Notes under the pieces: generated by a model | Seen by the model: only the letters and a program-made list of their open reading frames with translations | Database searches by the model: none | Told to the model about the DNA's origin: nothing | In this document: positions 16,150-24,282 of the stretch, piece by piece | Layout of the letters: each line of letters starts with the position of its first letter | Position numbering within the stretch: the first letter of the stretch is position 1 | Position numbers and translations under genes: made by a program | Assembly: GCA_046759185.1 (NCBI GenBank) | Contig: JBHIBO010000002.1 | Coordinates: forward strand, 26,509 to 90,508 | Source of the DNA: JAJISK01 sp046759185 | GTDB taxonomy: Archaea; Thermoplasmatota; Thermoplasmata; RBG-16-68-12; JAJISG01 | DNA length: 64,000 bases | Reading direction: 5' to 3'

Positions 16150-16313
16150 CCCTCGTCTTCCTTGAAGTGTTTCTCAAGGAGCATCATCTCGGGAATCATG
16201 GCCTGGCCGAGGAGTCGCAGGGTCTCCTCGTTGTGTACCTGATAAAGGTGATCCCGTGCCCCCGACCAGGTGGGGCACTTTTCCTGACACACCTTGCAGA
16301 GCCAGTAGGGCAT
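16146..16313 (-). CDS. Small C2H2-type zinc-finger protein
   Basis: A 55-residue protein that starts MPYWLCKVCQEKCP. Cysteines C6 and C9 and histidines H22 and H27 form a CxxC-x12-HxxxxH pattern, a classical C2H2-like finger. An amphipathic helix (ETLRLLGQAMIPEMMLLEKHF) follows. A TATA-like CCTTAAT on this strand (plus-strand ATTAAGG near 16341) lies about 28 nt upstream of the ATG, supporting a leaderless gene. Its stop overlaps the stop of the convergent crotonase. It may bind nucleic acid or protein; no target is visible. Confidence 0.65.
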   Translation of the reverse strand: MPYWLCKVCQEKCPTWSGARDHLYQVHNEETLRLLGQAMIPEMMLLEKHFKEDEG

Positions 16314-16419
16314 CCAACGCGGCTAGGGTTCGGATGGGATTAAGGTTTCAGCAGGGACCCGTCAAGGGACGGGAGAACGCCTATGTAGCGGGGCGTCCTC
16401 CGACGCGCGGAGGCCTGCG

Positions 16420-16812
16420 ATGAAGTTCACGTTTGCCTACACGGGCATACGCACCCGAGACCTAGACCGGTCGATTGCATTCTATACCGACGTGCTCGGA
16501 TTGGAGCTCTTCGACCGCAGCATCATCCCCCAGAACAAGGGGGAGCTTGCCTCCGTGGGGAACGATGCCAAGGGTCACTCCATCGAGATCAACTGGTACG
16601 CCGACGACAGCCCTGTGGCCGGTCCCTACCGAGAAGGGGAGGAGCTCGATCACCTCGCCTTCTACGTGGAGGATTTCGAGGCGGCCGCGAAGCACTTGGA
16701 GGAGCACGGGTATCCCGTCGTCCTTGGACCCATCGAGAGCAAGAATTCCATCTGGGCCTACGTGAAAGACCCCGACGGCATCTACGTGGAGTTCTTCACG
16801 AGCAAGAAGTGA
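16420..16812 (+). CDS. VOC-family (glyoxalase-like) protein, copy 1
   Basis: A 130-residue vicinal-oxygen-chelate fold protein. It has the GIRTRDLDRSIAFYTDVLG opening of the family, a central ELDHLAFYVEDF strand with a likely metal-ligand His, and a C-terminal DPDGIYVEFF with the ligand Glu. Family members are metal-dependent lyases, isomerases or dioxygenases such as glyoxalase I and methylmalonyl-CoA epimerase. The substrate cannot be read. A close paralogue follows after 94 bp, so this is a tandem duplication. Confidence 0.8.
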   Translation: MKFTFAYTGIRTRDLDRSIAFYTDVLGLELFDRSIIPQNKGELASVGNDAKGHSIEINWYADDSPVAGPYREGEELDHLAFYVEDFEAAAKHLEEHGYPVVLGPIESKNSIWAYVKDPDGIYVEFFTSKK

Positions 16813-16906
16813 AGGCCTTGATGGCCCCCTTGCAGTTCCAGGACGCCATGGTATCCCCACGGAAGCCTCCAAACTGTTTTCAGCCCGAACTCCCCCTGAG
16901 GCATTC

Positions 16907-17296
16907 ATGTCCCCGAAGTTCACGTTTACGTATACTGGCATTCGAGTGCGCGATATGGACCGCTCCATCGCATTCTACAGGGGCGTTCTCGGGATGCAGC
17001 TCTTCGATCGAAGCGAAATGCCTGAAACCAATGGTGAGGTGGCAGCCCTCGGAACCGAGGGCAAGGAACACGCGTTGGAGCTCAACTGGTACGCGGATGA
17101 TAGCCCGGTGGCTGAACCCTACCGCAGTGGAGAGGAGCTGGATCACCTCGCCTTTGCCGTCGACGACCTAGACGCGGCCCTAGCCTACTTGGAGAAGGAG
17201 GGCTATACGGAGACCCTACGACAGGAACGAGAAGGCGCGATCTGGACCTTCGTGAGAGACCCCGACGGAATCCACATCGAACTCTTCCAGGCTTAG
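16907..17296 (+). CDS. VOC-family (glyoxalase-like) protein, copy 2
   Basis: A 129-residue paralogue of the preceding gene. The two share long runs such as DRSIAFY, NWYADDSPVA, GEELDHLAF and DPDG, with the metal-ligand His in ELDHLAF and Glu in IHIELF retained. Divergence is greatest in the third quarter, between the ELDHLAF and DPDG motifs, which hints at different substrates after duplication. It was probably made by local duplication, and reads in the same direction. Confidence 0.8.
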   Translation: MSPKFTFTYTGIRVRDMDRSIAFYRGVLGMQLFDRSEMPETNGEVAALGTEGKEHALELNWYADDSPVAEPYRSGEELDHLAFAVDDLDAALAYLEKEGYTETLRQEREGAIWTFVRDPDGIHIELFQA

Positions 17297-17311
17297 CCCC
17301 TGCTCATAAAC

Positions 17312-17318
17312 CTTTATC
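17312..17318 (+). promoter_or_regulatory. TATA-like box of the amidohydrolase gene
   Basis: CTTTATC lies about 28 nt before the ATG at 17343 with no Shine-Dalgarno between, a leaderless arrangement. Confidence 0.5.
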
Positions 17319-17342
17319 CAAGCCCCTCCTCTCGACTGCGCT

Positions 17343-18197
17343 ATGGAAGGCTGGAAGGTCACGGACGTCCACGTCCACATCCAGCCCTACGAGCTCGTGA
17401 AGCCCGCCGCCTTCGAGCTCTTCAAGAACCTCGGGAAAGAGGACGTTGGCTTCCTGCGCCGGTTGCGGAACGATCCCGCCCTCTTCATCCAGGTATTGGA
17501 CGAGGCGGGTGTGTGGCGCGCGGGCCTCATCAACTACGTGGCCGAGGAGGTCCTCGGGTTCACGGAGGAGGTGAACGCCTTCTCCGCGAACTACGCGAAG
17601 GAGTACCCGGACCGCCTGTTCCCTTACGGCGGGGTGGACCCCCGCCGAGAGAACATCCAGGCGGCCATGGAGGAGCTCCTATCCAAGCACGAGGTCCGGG
17701 CCATCAAGCTCCACCCGCCCCATCAGCTCATCGCCCCTGACGCCTACCGCGGCGAGGTCAAGGGGCTGGAGGTCGTCTACTCCATGGCCCAAGATGCCGG
17801 CATCCCAGTTACGGTCCACACCGGGACCTCCATCTTCCCCGGGGCGAGATCCCGGCTGGGGGATCCGCTCGCCCTGGACGACGTGGCCGTGGACTTTCCC
17901 AAACTGAAGCTCATCATGGCGCACGGGGGCCGTCCCCTATGGATGCAGGAAGCCTTCTTCCTCCTGCGGCGTCACGACAACGTCTACCTGGACATCTCCA
18001 GCATCCCACCGAAGCGGCTCCTCGATTACTTCCCTCGCCTGGAGATGGTGGCCCACAAGACGCTCTTCGGCTCCGACTGGCCTGGGCCGATGGTCCCCGG
18101 GATCCGCGCGAACCTGGACGACGTGCTCGCCCTCCCGTTGTCGGAGGAGGCCAAACGAAACATCGTCGAGGGGACGGCCCGGCGGGTCTTTAGGTAG
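17343..18197 (+). CDS. Amidohydrolase-2 family metal-dependent hydrolase/decarboxylase
   Basis: A 284-residue TIM-barrel protein. The metal-site HVH lies in VTDVHVHIQP, followed by a His in PVTVHTGTS, another in LIMAHGGRP and the Asp in LFGSDWPGP. This pattern fits the amidohydrolase-2 group, which includes decarboxylases and lactone or ring hydrolases. It sits between the VOC pair and a second thiolase set, so a role in degrading an organic acid is plausible but not shown. Confidence 0.78.
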   Translation: MEGWKVTDVHVHIQPYELVKPAAFELFKNLGKEDVGFLRRLRNDPALFIQVLDEAGVWRAGLINYVAEEVLGFTEEVNAFSANYAKEYPDRLFPYGGVDPRRENIQAAMEELLSKHEVRAIKLHPPHQLIAPDAYRGEVKGLEVVYSMAQDAGIPVTVHTGTSIFPGARSRLGDPLALDDVAVDFPKLKLIMAHGGRPLWMQEAFFLLRRHDNVYLDISSIPPKRLLDYFPRLEMVAHKTLFGSDWPGPMVPGIRANLDDVLALPLSEEAKRNIVEGTARRVFR

Positions 18198-18265
18198 GCC
18201 CTTCGGGGCTGAGAGGCGTAGCCTCGCCCGGAAAGCTTTGAAGCAGCGGACCGTATGGGTCTACC

Positions 18266-19429
18266 ATGGCAGCGGAGGTCGCCATCGTCGGTGCGGGGCA
18301 GTCGCGTTTCGGCGTCCGTCAGGCGGGGCTGAAGGCCCTCTTCGCGGAGGCCTTCTTCGACTGCCTGGCCAGCGTCGACAACGGCGTCGATCGGAGGGAC
18401 ATCCAGGAAGCCTGGGTGGGGAGCATGTCTTACGGGGGCGGCCAGCTCGGCAACCTCTCCGCCCTTATGACCGAGCAGGTAGGGCTTGCCTACCTCCCCG
18501 CCCGGAAGGTCGAGAACGCGTGCGCCTCCAGCTCCTACGCCCTCCGCGACGCCTGCATGGCCGTCCGGAGCGGCCTCGTGGACCTGGCCCTGGTGGCGGG
18601 AGTGGAGAAGATGACGGACCTTCCCGCCGACCGGCGAGGATACTGGCTCGGCGTGAGCGGGGACACCGAGTGGGAGCGCCTGGCTGGATCCACGTTTGCC
18701 GGTCTCTACGCCCTCATGGCGTCGCGGCACATGCATGAGTACGGGACCAAGCGGGAGGCCCTTGCCCGGGTGGCCGTCAAGAACCACCGCAACGCGAGCC
18801 ACAACCCCAAGGCTCACTTTCAGAAGGTCATCACAGAGGAGGACGTCCTTCGCGCCCCACTGCTGGCGGATCCCCTCACCCTTTATGACTCCTGTCCGAT
18901 TTCGGACGGGGCCTCGGCGCTTCTCGTCGCGAGCGCGGAGAACGCCAAGCGGTTCACCGATACGCCCATCTACGTTCAAGCGGCTGCGGCAGCCAGCGAT
19001 TTCCTGGCCCTCCACGATCGGCCCGAGATCACTCGAGTTGAGGGGACGGTGCGGGCCGGACGGGAGGCCTTCCGTCAGGCTTCCCTCGCCCCCGAGGACG
19101 TGGACCTGGCTGAGCTCCACGATGCGTTTACGATCGGGGAGATCATGGCCCTGGAGGACCTGGGATTCGCCGCGAAGGGGGACGGAGGAGCCTGGACGCT
19201 GGAGGGGCGGACGGACCTGGATGGCGACGTGGCCGTCAACGCGAGCGGCGGTCTGAAGGCCAAGGGCCATCCCCTGGGTGCCACCGGCGCCGGGCAGGTG
19301 GTGGAGGTCTTCCAACAGCTACGCGGCGAGGCCGAACCGAAACGGCAGGTGCCCGACGCGGAGGTCGCCCTGACCCACAACGTGGGGGGCTCGGGGGCCA
19401 CCATCGCGGTCCACGTGTTCTCCCGGTGA
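18266..19429 (+). CDS. Thiolase family acyl-CoA acetyltransferase
   Basis: A 387-residue archaeal-type thiolase. The cysteine nucleophile is in NACASSSYALRDA, the catalytic His in KGHPLGATGAGQ, and the C-terminal HNVGGSG replaces the bacterial CxG. It is directly followed, after 4 bp, by an HMG-CoA-synthase-like/DUF35 fusion. This fits the known archaeal thiolase-HMGCS-DUF35 complex that makes HMG-CoA for isoprenoids, or a related acyl-CoA condensation. It is a distant paralogue of the thiolase at 13693. Confidence 0.87.
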   Translation: MAAEVAIVGAGQSRFGVRQAGLKALFAEAFFDCLASVDNGVDRRDIQEAWVGSMSYGGGQLGNLSALMTEQVGLAYLPARKVENACASSSYALRDACMAVRSGLVDLALVAGVEKMTDLPADRRGYWLGVSGDTEWERLAGSTFAGLYALMASRHMHEYGTKREALARVAVKNHRNASHNPKAHFQKVITEEDVLRAPLLADPLTLYDSCPISDGASALLVASAENAKRFTDTPIYVQAAAAASDFLALHDRPEITRVEGTVRAGREAFRQASLAPEDVDLAELHDAFTIGEIMALEDLGFAAKGDGGAWTLEGRTDLDGDVAVNASGGLKAKGHPLGATGAGQVVEVFQQLRGEAEPKRQVPDAEVALTHNVGGSGATIAVHVFSR

Positions 19430-19433
19430 TCCC

Positions 19434-20843
19434 ATGGCCGGCATCGCCTCCTTGGCTTTCCACTTCCCCGTGTACAGCATCCGAGCCGAGTCATACGCCG
19501 AAATGTGGGGGACCTTTCGGGCTCCAGGCATCGCGGAGAAGACGGTGGCGGGGTACGATGAGGACGAGGTGACCCTGGCGGTGGAGGCCGTGAAGGGGCT
19601 CCCCCTCCCGGACGAAGTCGGATACCTGGCGACCGCGACTTTCGGCGGTCCACGCCTCTCCACCACCGTGGCGGTCGCCCTGGGGTTGGAGGAGGCCCGG
19701 AAGGGGGACTTCACCGGGTCGACCAACGCGTCCGGAGAGGCCCTGATGGCCTGCCTGGACTCCGTCCAGACCTCGGGAAAGCCGGCGATTCTCGTCGCTG
19801 CGGATGTCCCACAGGCGGCACCGACCGACCCCATGGAGCATCGCCTGGGGTCTGCCGCGGCGGCCCTCCTTGTCACTTCCGACGGAGGGCTCCACGTCGA
19901 GGAGACAGCCACCCACACCCAGGAGGAGTACGGGGAAGCCTTCGTCGATGCCGACGGTCGACGACGGACCATTGAAGGCACGGGATTCGCCCATGAGGCA
20001 ATCCAGACCGGCGCACGTGAGGTGCTCAAGGGGCTTGGGACAGGACGAGTCGCGTCGCATGAGCCGGATGGACGATGGGCCTACCGTGTCCTGAAGGGCC
20101 TCGTGAAACCCAAACAGATTGGCGGCGGCGTCGTTCGTCGTTCGGGGGACACAGGATGTGTCTCCCCGCTCCTTGCTCTCATGGAGGTCCTCCACAGGGC
20201 CCGAAAGGGGAGCCGCCTTGGGCTGGTCACCTACGGCGGGGGATCCACAGTCGCGTTCGCCCTCCGGGTGGCCTCCAAGCCCGCCGGGATTGCCAGCCCC
20301 AGCCAGGCCCTTGCGGTCGATCGATGGTACCTGGACTATCCCACCTACGCCCGCTACCGCCGTTTCCTCACGGGCGGGGATCCGGCCGGCGAGGTCTCAC
20401 AAGGAGCCTACGTCTCCCTCCCCACCTATCTCGATTCCGTGGCCGCGCGGTATCGCCTCATGGCCGCTCGGTGCCGTGGCTGTGATCGCGTGGACTTTCC
20501 TCCGCGCCCCGTCTGCCTGGACTGCGGGGGCCACGACTTCGCGCAGGAACCCCTCTCGGGGAAGGGGGAAGTGTACGCTCGGACCGTCATCGCCCGAGGT
20601 AGTTCTCCAACAGAGTTTCACGAGCAACAGGACATCATCGGCTCGTACGCGGTGGCCCTCGTCCAGACGCAGGAGGGACCCCGCATCGTCACGCAGTTGA
20701 CCGACGTGGACCCCGCCACGGTGGAAATCGGGATGCCTGTCAACGCGGTTCTCCGCCGTATCTATCGCCAGGAAGGCGTCGTACGCTACGGGTACAAGTT
20801 CCGTCCCCGCACCCCCCCGCCCGCTGCCATCGAGAGCGCCTAG
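19434..20843 (+). CDS. HMG-CoA synthase-like ketosynthase fused to a DUF35 Zn-ribbon/OB domain
   Basis: A 469-residue fusion. Residues about 1-300 resemble the ketosynthase-III/HMG-CoA synthase fold (GIASLAFHFPVYSIRAES, ATATFGGPRLSTTVAVALG, HRLGSAAAALLV, TYGGGSTVAFAL). Residues about 335-460 are a DUF35 unit with a zinc ribbon (CRGC ... CLDC) and an OB fold. In most archaea these parts are separate proteins. The expected nucleophile region reads GSTNASGEALMAC, where I see Thr or Ser rather than Cys at the usual catalytic position. The ketosynthase half may therefore be non-catalytic or differ in chemistry. It is coupled to the upstream thiolase. Confidence 0.75.
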   Translation: MAGIASLAFHFPVYSIRAESYAEMWGTFRAPGIAEKTVAGYDEDEVTLAVEAVKGLPLPDEVGYLATATFGGPRLSTTVAVALGLEEARKGDFTGSTNASGEALMACLDSVQTSGKPAILVAADVPQAAPTDPMEHRLGSAAAALLVTSDGGLHVEETATHTQEEYGEAFVDADGRRRTIEGTGFAHEAIQTGAREVLKGLGTGRVASHEPDGRWAYRVLKGLVKPKQIGGGVVRRSGDTGCVSPLLALMEVLHRARKGSRLGLVTYGGGSTVAFALRVASKPAGIASPSQALAVDRWYLDYPTYARYRRFLTGGDPAGEVSQGAYVSLPTYLDSVAARYRLMAARCRGCDRVDFPPRPVCLDCGGHDFAQEPLSGKGEVYARTVIARGSSPTEFHEQQDIIGSYAVALVQTQEGPRIVTQLTDVDPATVEIGMPVNAVLRRIYRQEGVVRYGYKFRPRTPPPAAIESA

Positions 20844-20894
20844 CCGTTCTCGGCCGAGCCTTCGTGGAAACCTAGCCAGCTTCCAGGTTCACGG

Positions 20895-21119
20895 CTATCC
20901 GCCTTCGGGTTGAGGAGCACTCGGCGGCTTCCCGACGTAGCCGAGCAGGGTCACGACGCCGGCAATGATTAAGTACAATCCCACCAGGATGCCAACGAGG
21001 TCTGGAAGGACGATGATCAGCAGTCCGAAGATGATCATCAGCACAGCGGCGACCTGCAGGGAAACTCCCCTTCGCTGGAAGAAAGCACGCAACTCGTTTG
21101 GAATCAGACCTTCGGCCAA
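20895..21119 (-). CDS. Small DUF3096-like membrane protein
   Basis: A 74-residue protein with two adjacent hydrophobic helices (VAAVLMIIFGLLIIVLPDLV, then GILVGLYLIIAGVVTLLGYV) and a proline-rich tail. The pattern of a helix, a Pro-Glu/Asp-Leu turn and VGLYLII matches the small DUF3096 family; its function is unknown. The TTG start at 21119 is supported by a GAGGAAGG site 3-4 nt upstream. It stands alone between the HMGCS-like fusion (convergent) and the deaminase. Confidence 0.65.
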   Translation of the reverse strand: MAEGLIPNELRAFFQRRGVSLQVAAVLMIIFGLLIIVLPDLVGILVGLYLIIAGVVTLLGYVGKPPSAPQPEGG

Positions 21120-21219
21120 AGACCTTCCTCAATCCGCCAGATCCGGCCCTGCCGCCATAAGGATTGTGGCTGTATCTGGCCCCGAACCCAGGGATTCTTC
21201 AGAAAACTGTAGGGACAGC

Positions 21220-21864
21220 CTACTCTTCTTTCTTTTTCAAGCTCGAGACGCGCTCCTGGATGATGTGGGCGGCCACTTCGTTGTGGGTCTTCTTCCCTTG
21301 AGCGATCTGCGCCATGAACTGTTCCTTGTCCGCCAAGGCATCTCGCATCTCCTCGATCGACAGGTCGGAACCCGCCTCAATGATGGCCTCGGTCTCCTCC
21401 TCGGCACGGGTCAGGGGCGCCTCGAGCTCGATGGGGAGCCGCTCCACGGGGATCCCGGCCTCCTCCAACAGGACGAGGCCCATGCGGTCCGGGTAGCCTT
21501 CCGCGAAGACCACCCGTCGCACCCCCGCATTGATGATCATCTTGGCGCAGGTGTTGCATGGCACGAGGGTCGTGTACAGGACCCCGTCGCGGGCCTCCTT
21601 CCCCGCAAAGATGAGGGCGTTCATCTCGGCGTGGACGCCCGTGCAGATCTCCATCCGCTCGCCGGAGGGGATCTTCAACTCATCGCGAATGCAGCCGATC
21701 TCCTCGCAGTGCGGCATGGCCCGCGGGTTTCCGTTGTACCCCGTACTGACGATGACGTCGTTCTTGACCACGACGGCGCCAATCATCCGCCGCAGGCACG
21801 TGGCCCGTCGCGCAGAGTCGGCCGCCAGGCGGAGATAGTACTCGTCCCGGGGGAGCCGTTCCAT
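21220..21864 (-). CDS. dCMP deaminase-like cytidine deaminase
   Basis: A 214-residue zinc deaminase. The catalytic HAE motif is at residues 78-80 and the PCNTC zinc cysteines at 103 and 106. Additional His52, Cys53, Cys58 and Cys74 resemble the structural zinc site of ComE/dCMP deaminases. It would turn dCMP into dUMP for thymidylate synthesis. Beyond the domain (after about residue 150) there is an acidic/lysine-rich helical tail not needed for catalysis, making it longer than usual. A TTTAAGG box about 25-30 nt upstream fits a leaderless ATG start. Confidence 0.85.
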   Translation of the reverse strand: MERLPRDEYYLRLAADSARRATCLRRMIGAVVVKNDVIVSTGYNGNPRAMPHCEEIGCIRDELKIPSGERMEICTGVHAEMNALIFAGKEARDGVLYTTLVPCNTCAKMIINAGVRRVVFAEGYPDRMGLVLLEEAGIPVERLPIELEAPLTRAEEETEAIIEAGSDLSIEEMRDALADKEQFMAQIAQGKKTHNEVAAHIIQERVSSLKKKEE

Positions 21865-21900
21865 CCTCTGCCACCATGTTCCGGGTTGCCTTAAACCCTC

Positions 21901-22866
21901 TCAGGCAGCCCGCTCGACGGGGCGGTAGTAGCGCAATCCGTCCCGCTCGTCGGCTTCCGTCAGGCCCTCCCGTTCCAGGATCTCCAGGTGACCGAGGACC
22001 TCCGTGATGCCCAGAAAGACCTCGTGAATGGGAAGGCTGCCGAAGAGGGCGAGGACGAGGTCGAAGACGGTCCGTTCCTTCCCGCGGAGCAGATCGAGGA
22101 TGCGGTCCCTGCGCTCGCCGTAGAGGGCGCGGTAGTTCGCGATGAAGGCGCCGAGGCCGTCCATGGGAGGCCCGTGGCCCGGATGCACCACGTCGATCTC
22201 AAGGTGGCTGAGCCGCTCGAGAGACTCCAGGTAGTCTCCCATGCCGAGGGACTTCCCGTCCGCCCCGCCGAAGGCGGCGTTCGGGGTGATGTGCTTCAGC
22301 ACCGTGTCCCCGGTGAATAGGGCTTTGTCCCGAACCAGACAGCTGGAACCGGGCGAGTGCCCGGGCGTGTGCAGGACCTCCAAATCCCAGCCACCCGCGG
22401 GGATGCGATCGCCGTCTTGAAAGGTACGGGTCACGGGCGTTTCCCGTCCTAGCCCCTTGAGGTAGTCGAAGAAGCCCCCCACCAGGTTCAGCGTCTCTTC
22501 GGGGAACCCGGTAGTCCGCAGGATGTCCCGGTAGTACTCGTTCCGGGTGTCTACGATGGCGATGAACTCTCGGATGAGATCCCGATCCAGTTCATGGGTC
22601 CACACCTCCGCCCCCGAGACGTCCACGATGTCCGCCGCCTGGCCATAGTGGTCCACATGCCCGTGGGTGATCAAGATCAAGTCGATGTCCTCGACCCCGA
22701 GGCCGTTGGCCCGAAGGCGTCGTTGCAGGTAGTCCCACGCGTCGGGGTGATGCGGGCCTGCATCGACCAGGACGTTTTCGTCGCCCTGCAGGAGGTACAC
22801 ATTGACGGTGGTCACTGGGAGCTGCGTGGGGACACGGATTCGGACGGGCTCGAAGGGCCTTGCCAT
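21901..22866 (-). CDS. Metallo-beta-lactamase-fold hydrolase with C-terminal winged-helix-like domain
   Basis: A 321-residue MBL-fold hydrolase. The dinuclear zinc motif THGHVDH gives H68, H70, D72 and H73, and the second His cluster is in HTPGHSPGS, followed by FTGDTVL. Residues after about 240 look like a small helical winged domain (LGHLEILEREGLTEADERDG), common in glyoxalase-II-like and LACTB2-like enzymes. The substrate is probably a thioester, or an RNA or DNA end, and cannot be fixed. A TTTATGC box about 30 nt upstream of the ATG suggests leaderless expression. Confidence 0.82.
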   Translation of the reverse strand: MARPFEPVRIRVPTQLPVTTVNVYLLQGDENVLVDAGPHHPDAWDYLQRRLRANGLGVEDIDLILITHGHVDHYGQAADIVDVSGAEVWTHELDRDLIREFIAIVDTRNEYYRDILRTTGFPEETLNLVGGFFDYLKGLGRETPVTRTFQDGDRIPAGGWDLEVLHTPGHSPGSSCLVRDKALFTGDTVLKHITPNAAFGGADGKSLGMGDYLESLERLSHLEIDVVHPGHGPPMDGLGAFIANYRALYGERRDRILDLLRGKERTVFDLVLALFGSLPIHEVFLGITEVLGHLEILEREGLTEADERDGLRYYRPVERAA

Positions 22867-22989
22867 CGCTCCGATTAGCCCCTGTCCGGCGCATAAACCT
22901 TCGCGACTTACCGAGACCGCCCCCTAGGTCGTGGCGGCACGCTTAAGAGCCGCGGGCCGATGATTTGCCCAAAGGCTGGAGGGAGCCCC

Positions 22990-24240
22990 GTGGCAGAGAA
23001 GCTTGTTCACAACTACTTGGTGGAGGAGGGCCTGGCTCCTGGACTTCCCCAGAGGGTCGACTTCTGGGATGAGACGCTCCGCGACGGGGAGCAGATGCCC
23101 GGGCTCCGCTTCACCGTGGAAGAGAAGGTGAAGATCGCCTCCTGGATGGACGAGATCGGCATCCCCATCATGGATGTGGGCATGCCCGTTGTCTCCGACG
23201 AAGAGAAGCGGGCCGTCCGAGCCATCGCGAAGGAGGATCTGGATGCCACTATCATGACGGCGGCCCGGACGGTGAAGGGGGACATCGATGCCGCCCTCGA
23301 CGCCGACGCCGATGCCGTGAGCATCTTCGTCGCGTGCAGCGATCTCCACCTGAAGTACAAGCTCCGGATGACCCGCGAGCAGGTGCTGGCCATCGCTCCG
23401 GAGATGGTGGAGTACATCAAGGAGCACGGCCGGAAGGTCGCCTTCGTCACGGAGGACACGGTCCGGGCGGACCTGGGGTACGTGGAGCAGCTCTACAATG
23501 CATCCATCGACGCCGGGGCGGACTGGGCCGTCCTCTGCGACACGGTGGGCGTCCTGACACCCACGACGACCCGCTGGTGGGTGCGGCGGGTGAAGGAGGT
23601 CCTGAAACCGGTGACCCTCAGCGTCCACATCCACAACGACTTCGGCATGGGGGTGGCGAACTCCCTGGCCGCCGTGGAAGAGGGCGTTGAGGTGCCCCAT
23701 ACGACCATCAACGGGCTCGGGGAGCGGAGCGGGAACACCCCGTTCTCGGAGACCGTCATGGCCCTCGAGTCCCTCTACGGGTACGACACGGGCATCAAGA
23801 CGGAGCGGTTGTACAAGCTATCCCGCCTCGTGGAGGAGCTGTCCGGGGTGCCTGTGGCGGTGAACAAGCCTATCGTCGGATACAATTCCTTCCGGCACGA
23901 GTCCGGCATCCACACCCATGGGGTCCTCATGAACACGTTGACCTACGAGCCCATCCAACCGGAGGTGGTGGGCAACAAGCGGGTCTTCATCTTTGGTAAG
24001 CACACCGGGACGGCCGCCGTGGAGGACCGGCTGAAGGAGGCGGGCGTGGAGGCGTCGGTGGAGGACGTTCGCAGGATCGTGGCGGCCATCAAGGACCTCG
24101 CAGAGAGCAAGGGGAAGGAGGATCAGACGGCCTTCATCCAGCAGTACCGGGACCGGGAGGAACGCCTGCGGGGGGTCACCGAGGTGGAGTTCTGGAGCAT
24201 CGCGAAGGAGATCGGTCTCCTCCCCGTCGAGGAGACCTAG
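22990..24240 (+). CDS. Homocitrate/2-isopropylmalate/citramalate synthase family enzyme
   Basis: A 416-residue DRE-TIM acyltransferase. It has the DETLRDGEQMPG catalytic start, the HIHNDFGMGVANS metal site and GERSGNTP. It lacks the long C-terminal LeuA regulatory domain, so it resembles homocitrate/AksA-type synthases more than full leucine-regulated enzymes. It condenses acetyl-CoA with a 2-oxoacid. The GTG at 22990 is used because GGAGGG lies just upstream and the TATA-like CTTAAG at 22942-22947 puts the transcript start after the ATG at 22960. Dehydratase and dehydrogenase genes follow, giving a full chain-extension cassette for lysine, leucine, isoleucine or a longer acid. Confidence 0.83.
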   Translation: MAEKLVHNYLVEEGLAPGLPQRVDFWDETLRDGEQMPGLRFTVEEKVKIASWMDEIGIPIMDVGMPVVSDEEKRAVRAIAKEDLDATIMTAARTVKGDIDAALDADADAVSIFVACSDLHLKYKLRMTREQVLAIAPEMVEYIKEHGRKVAFVTEDTVRADLGYVEQLYNASIDAGADWAVLCDTVGVLTPTTTRWWVRRVKEVLKPVTLSVHIHNDFGMGVANSLAAVEEGVEVPHTTINGLGERSGNTPFSETVMALESLYGYDTGIKTERLYKLSRLVEELSGVPVAVNKPIVGYNSFRHESGIHTHGVLMNTLTYEPIQPEVVGNKRVFIFGKHTGTAAVEDRLKEAGVEASVEDVRRIVAAIKDLAESKGKEDQTAFIQQYRDREERLRGVTEVEFWSIAKEIGLLPVEET

Positions 24241-24252
24241 GAGCCGAGAACG

Positions 24253-24258
24253 CTTAAG
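24253..24258 (+). promoter_or_regulatory. TATA-like box of the dehydratase large-subunit gene
   Basis: CTTAAG lies about 27 nt before the ATG at 24283, with no ribosome-binding site between. The large subunit therefore seems to have its own promoter although it follows the synthase gene closely. Confidence 0.5.
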
Positions 24259-24282
24259 TCGGCCGCGGGCCATGGTTCCTTC

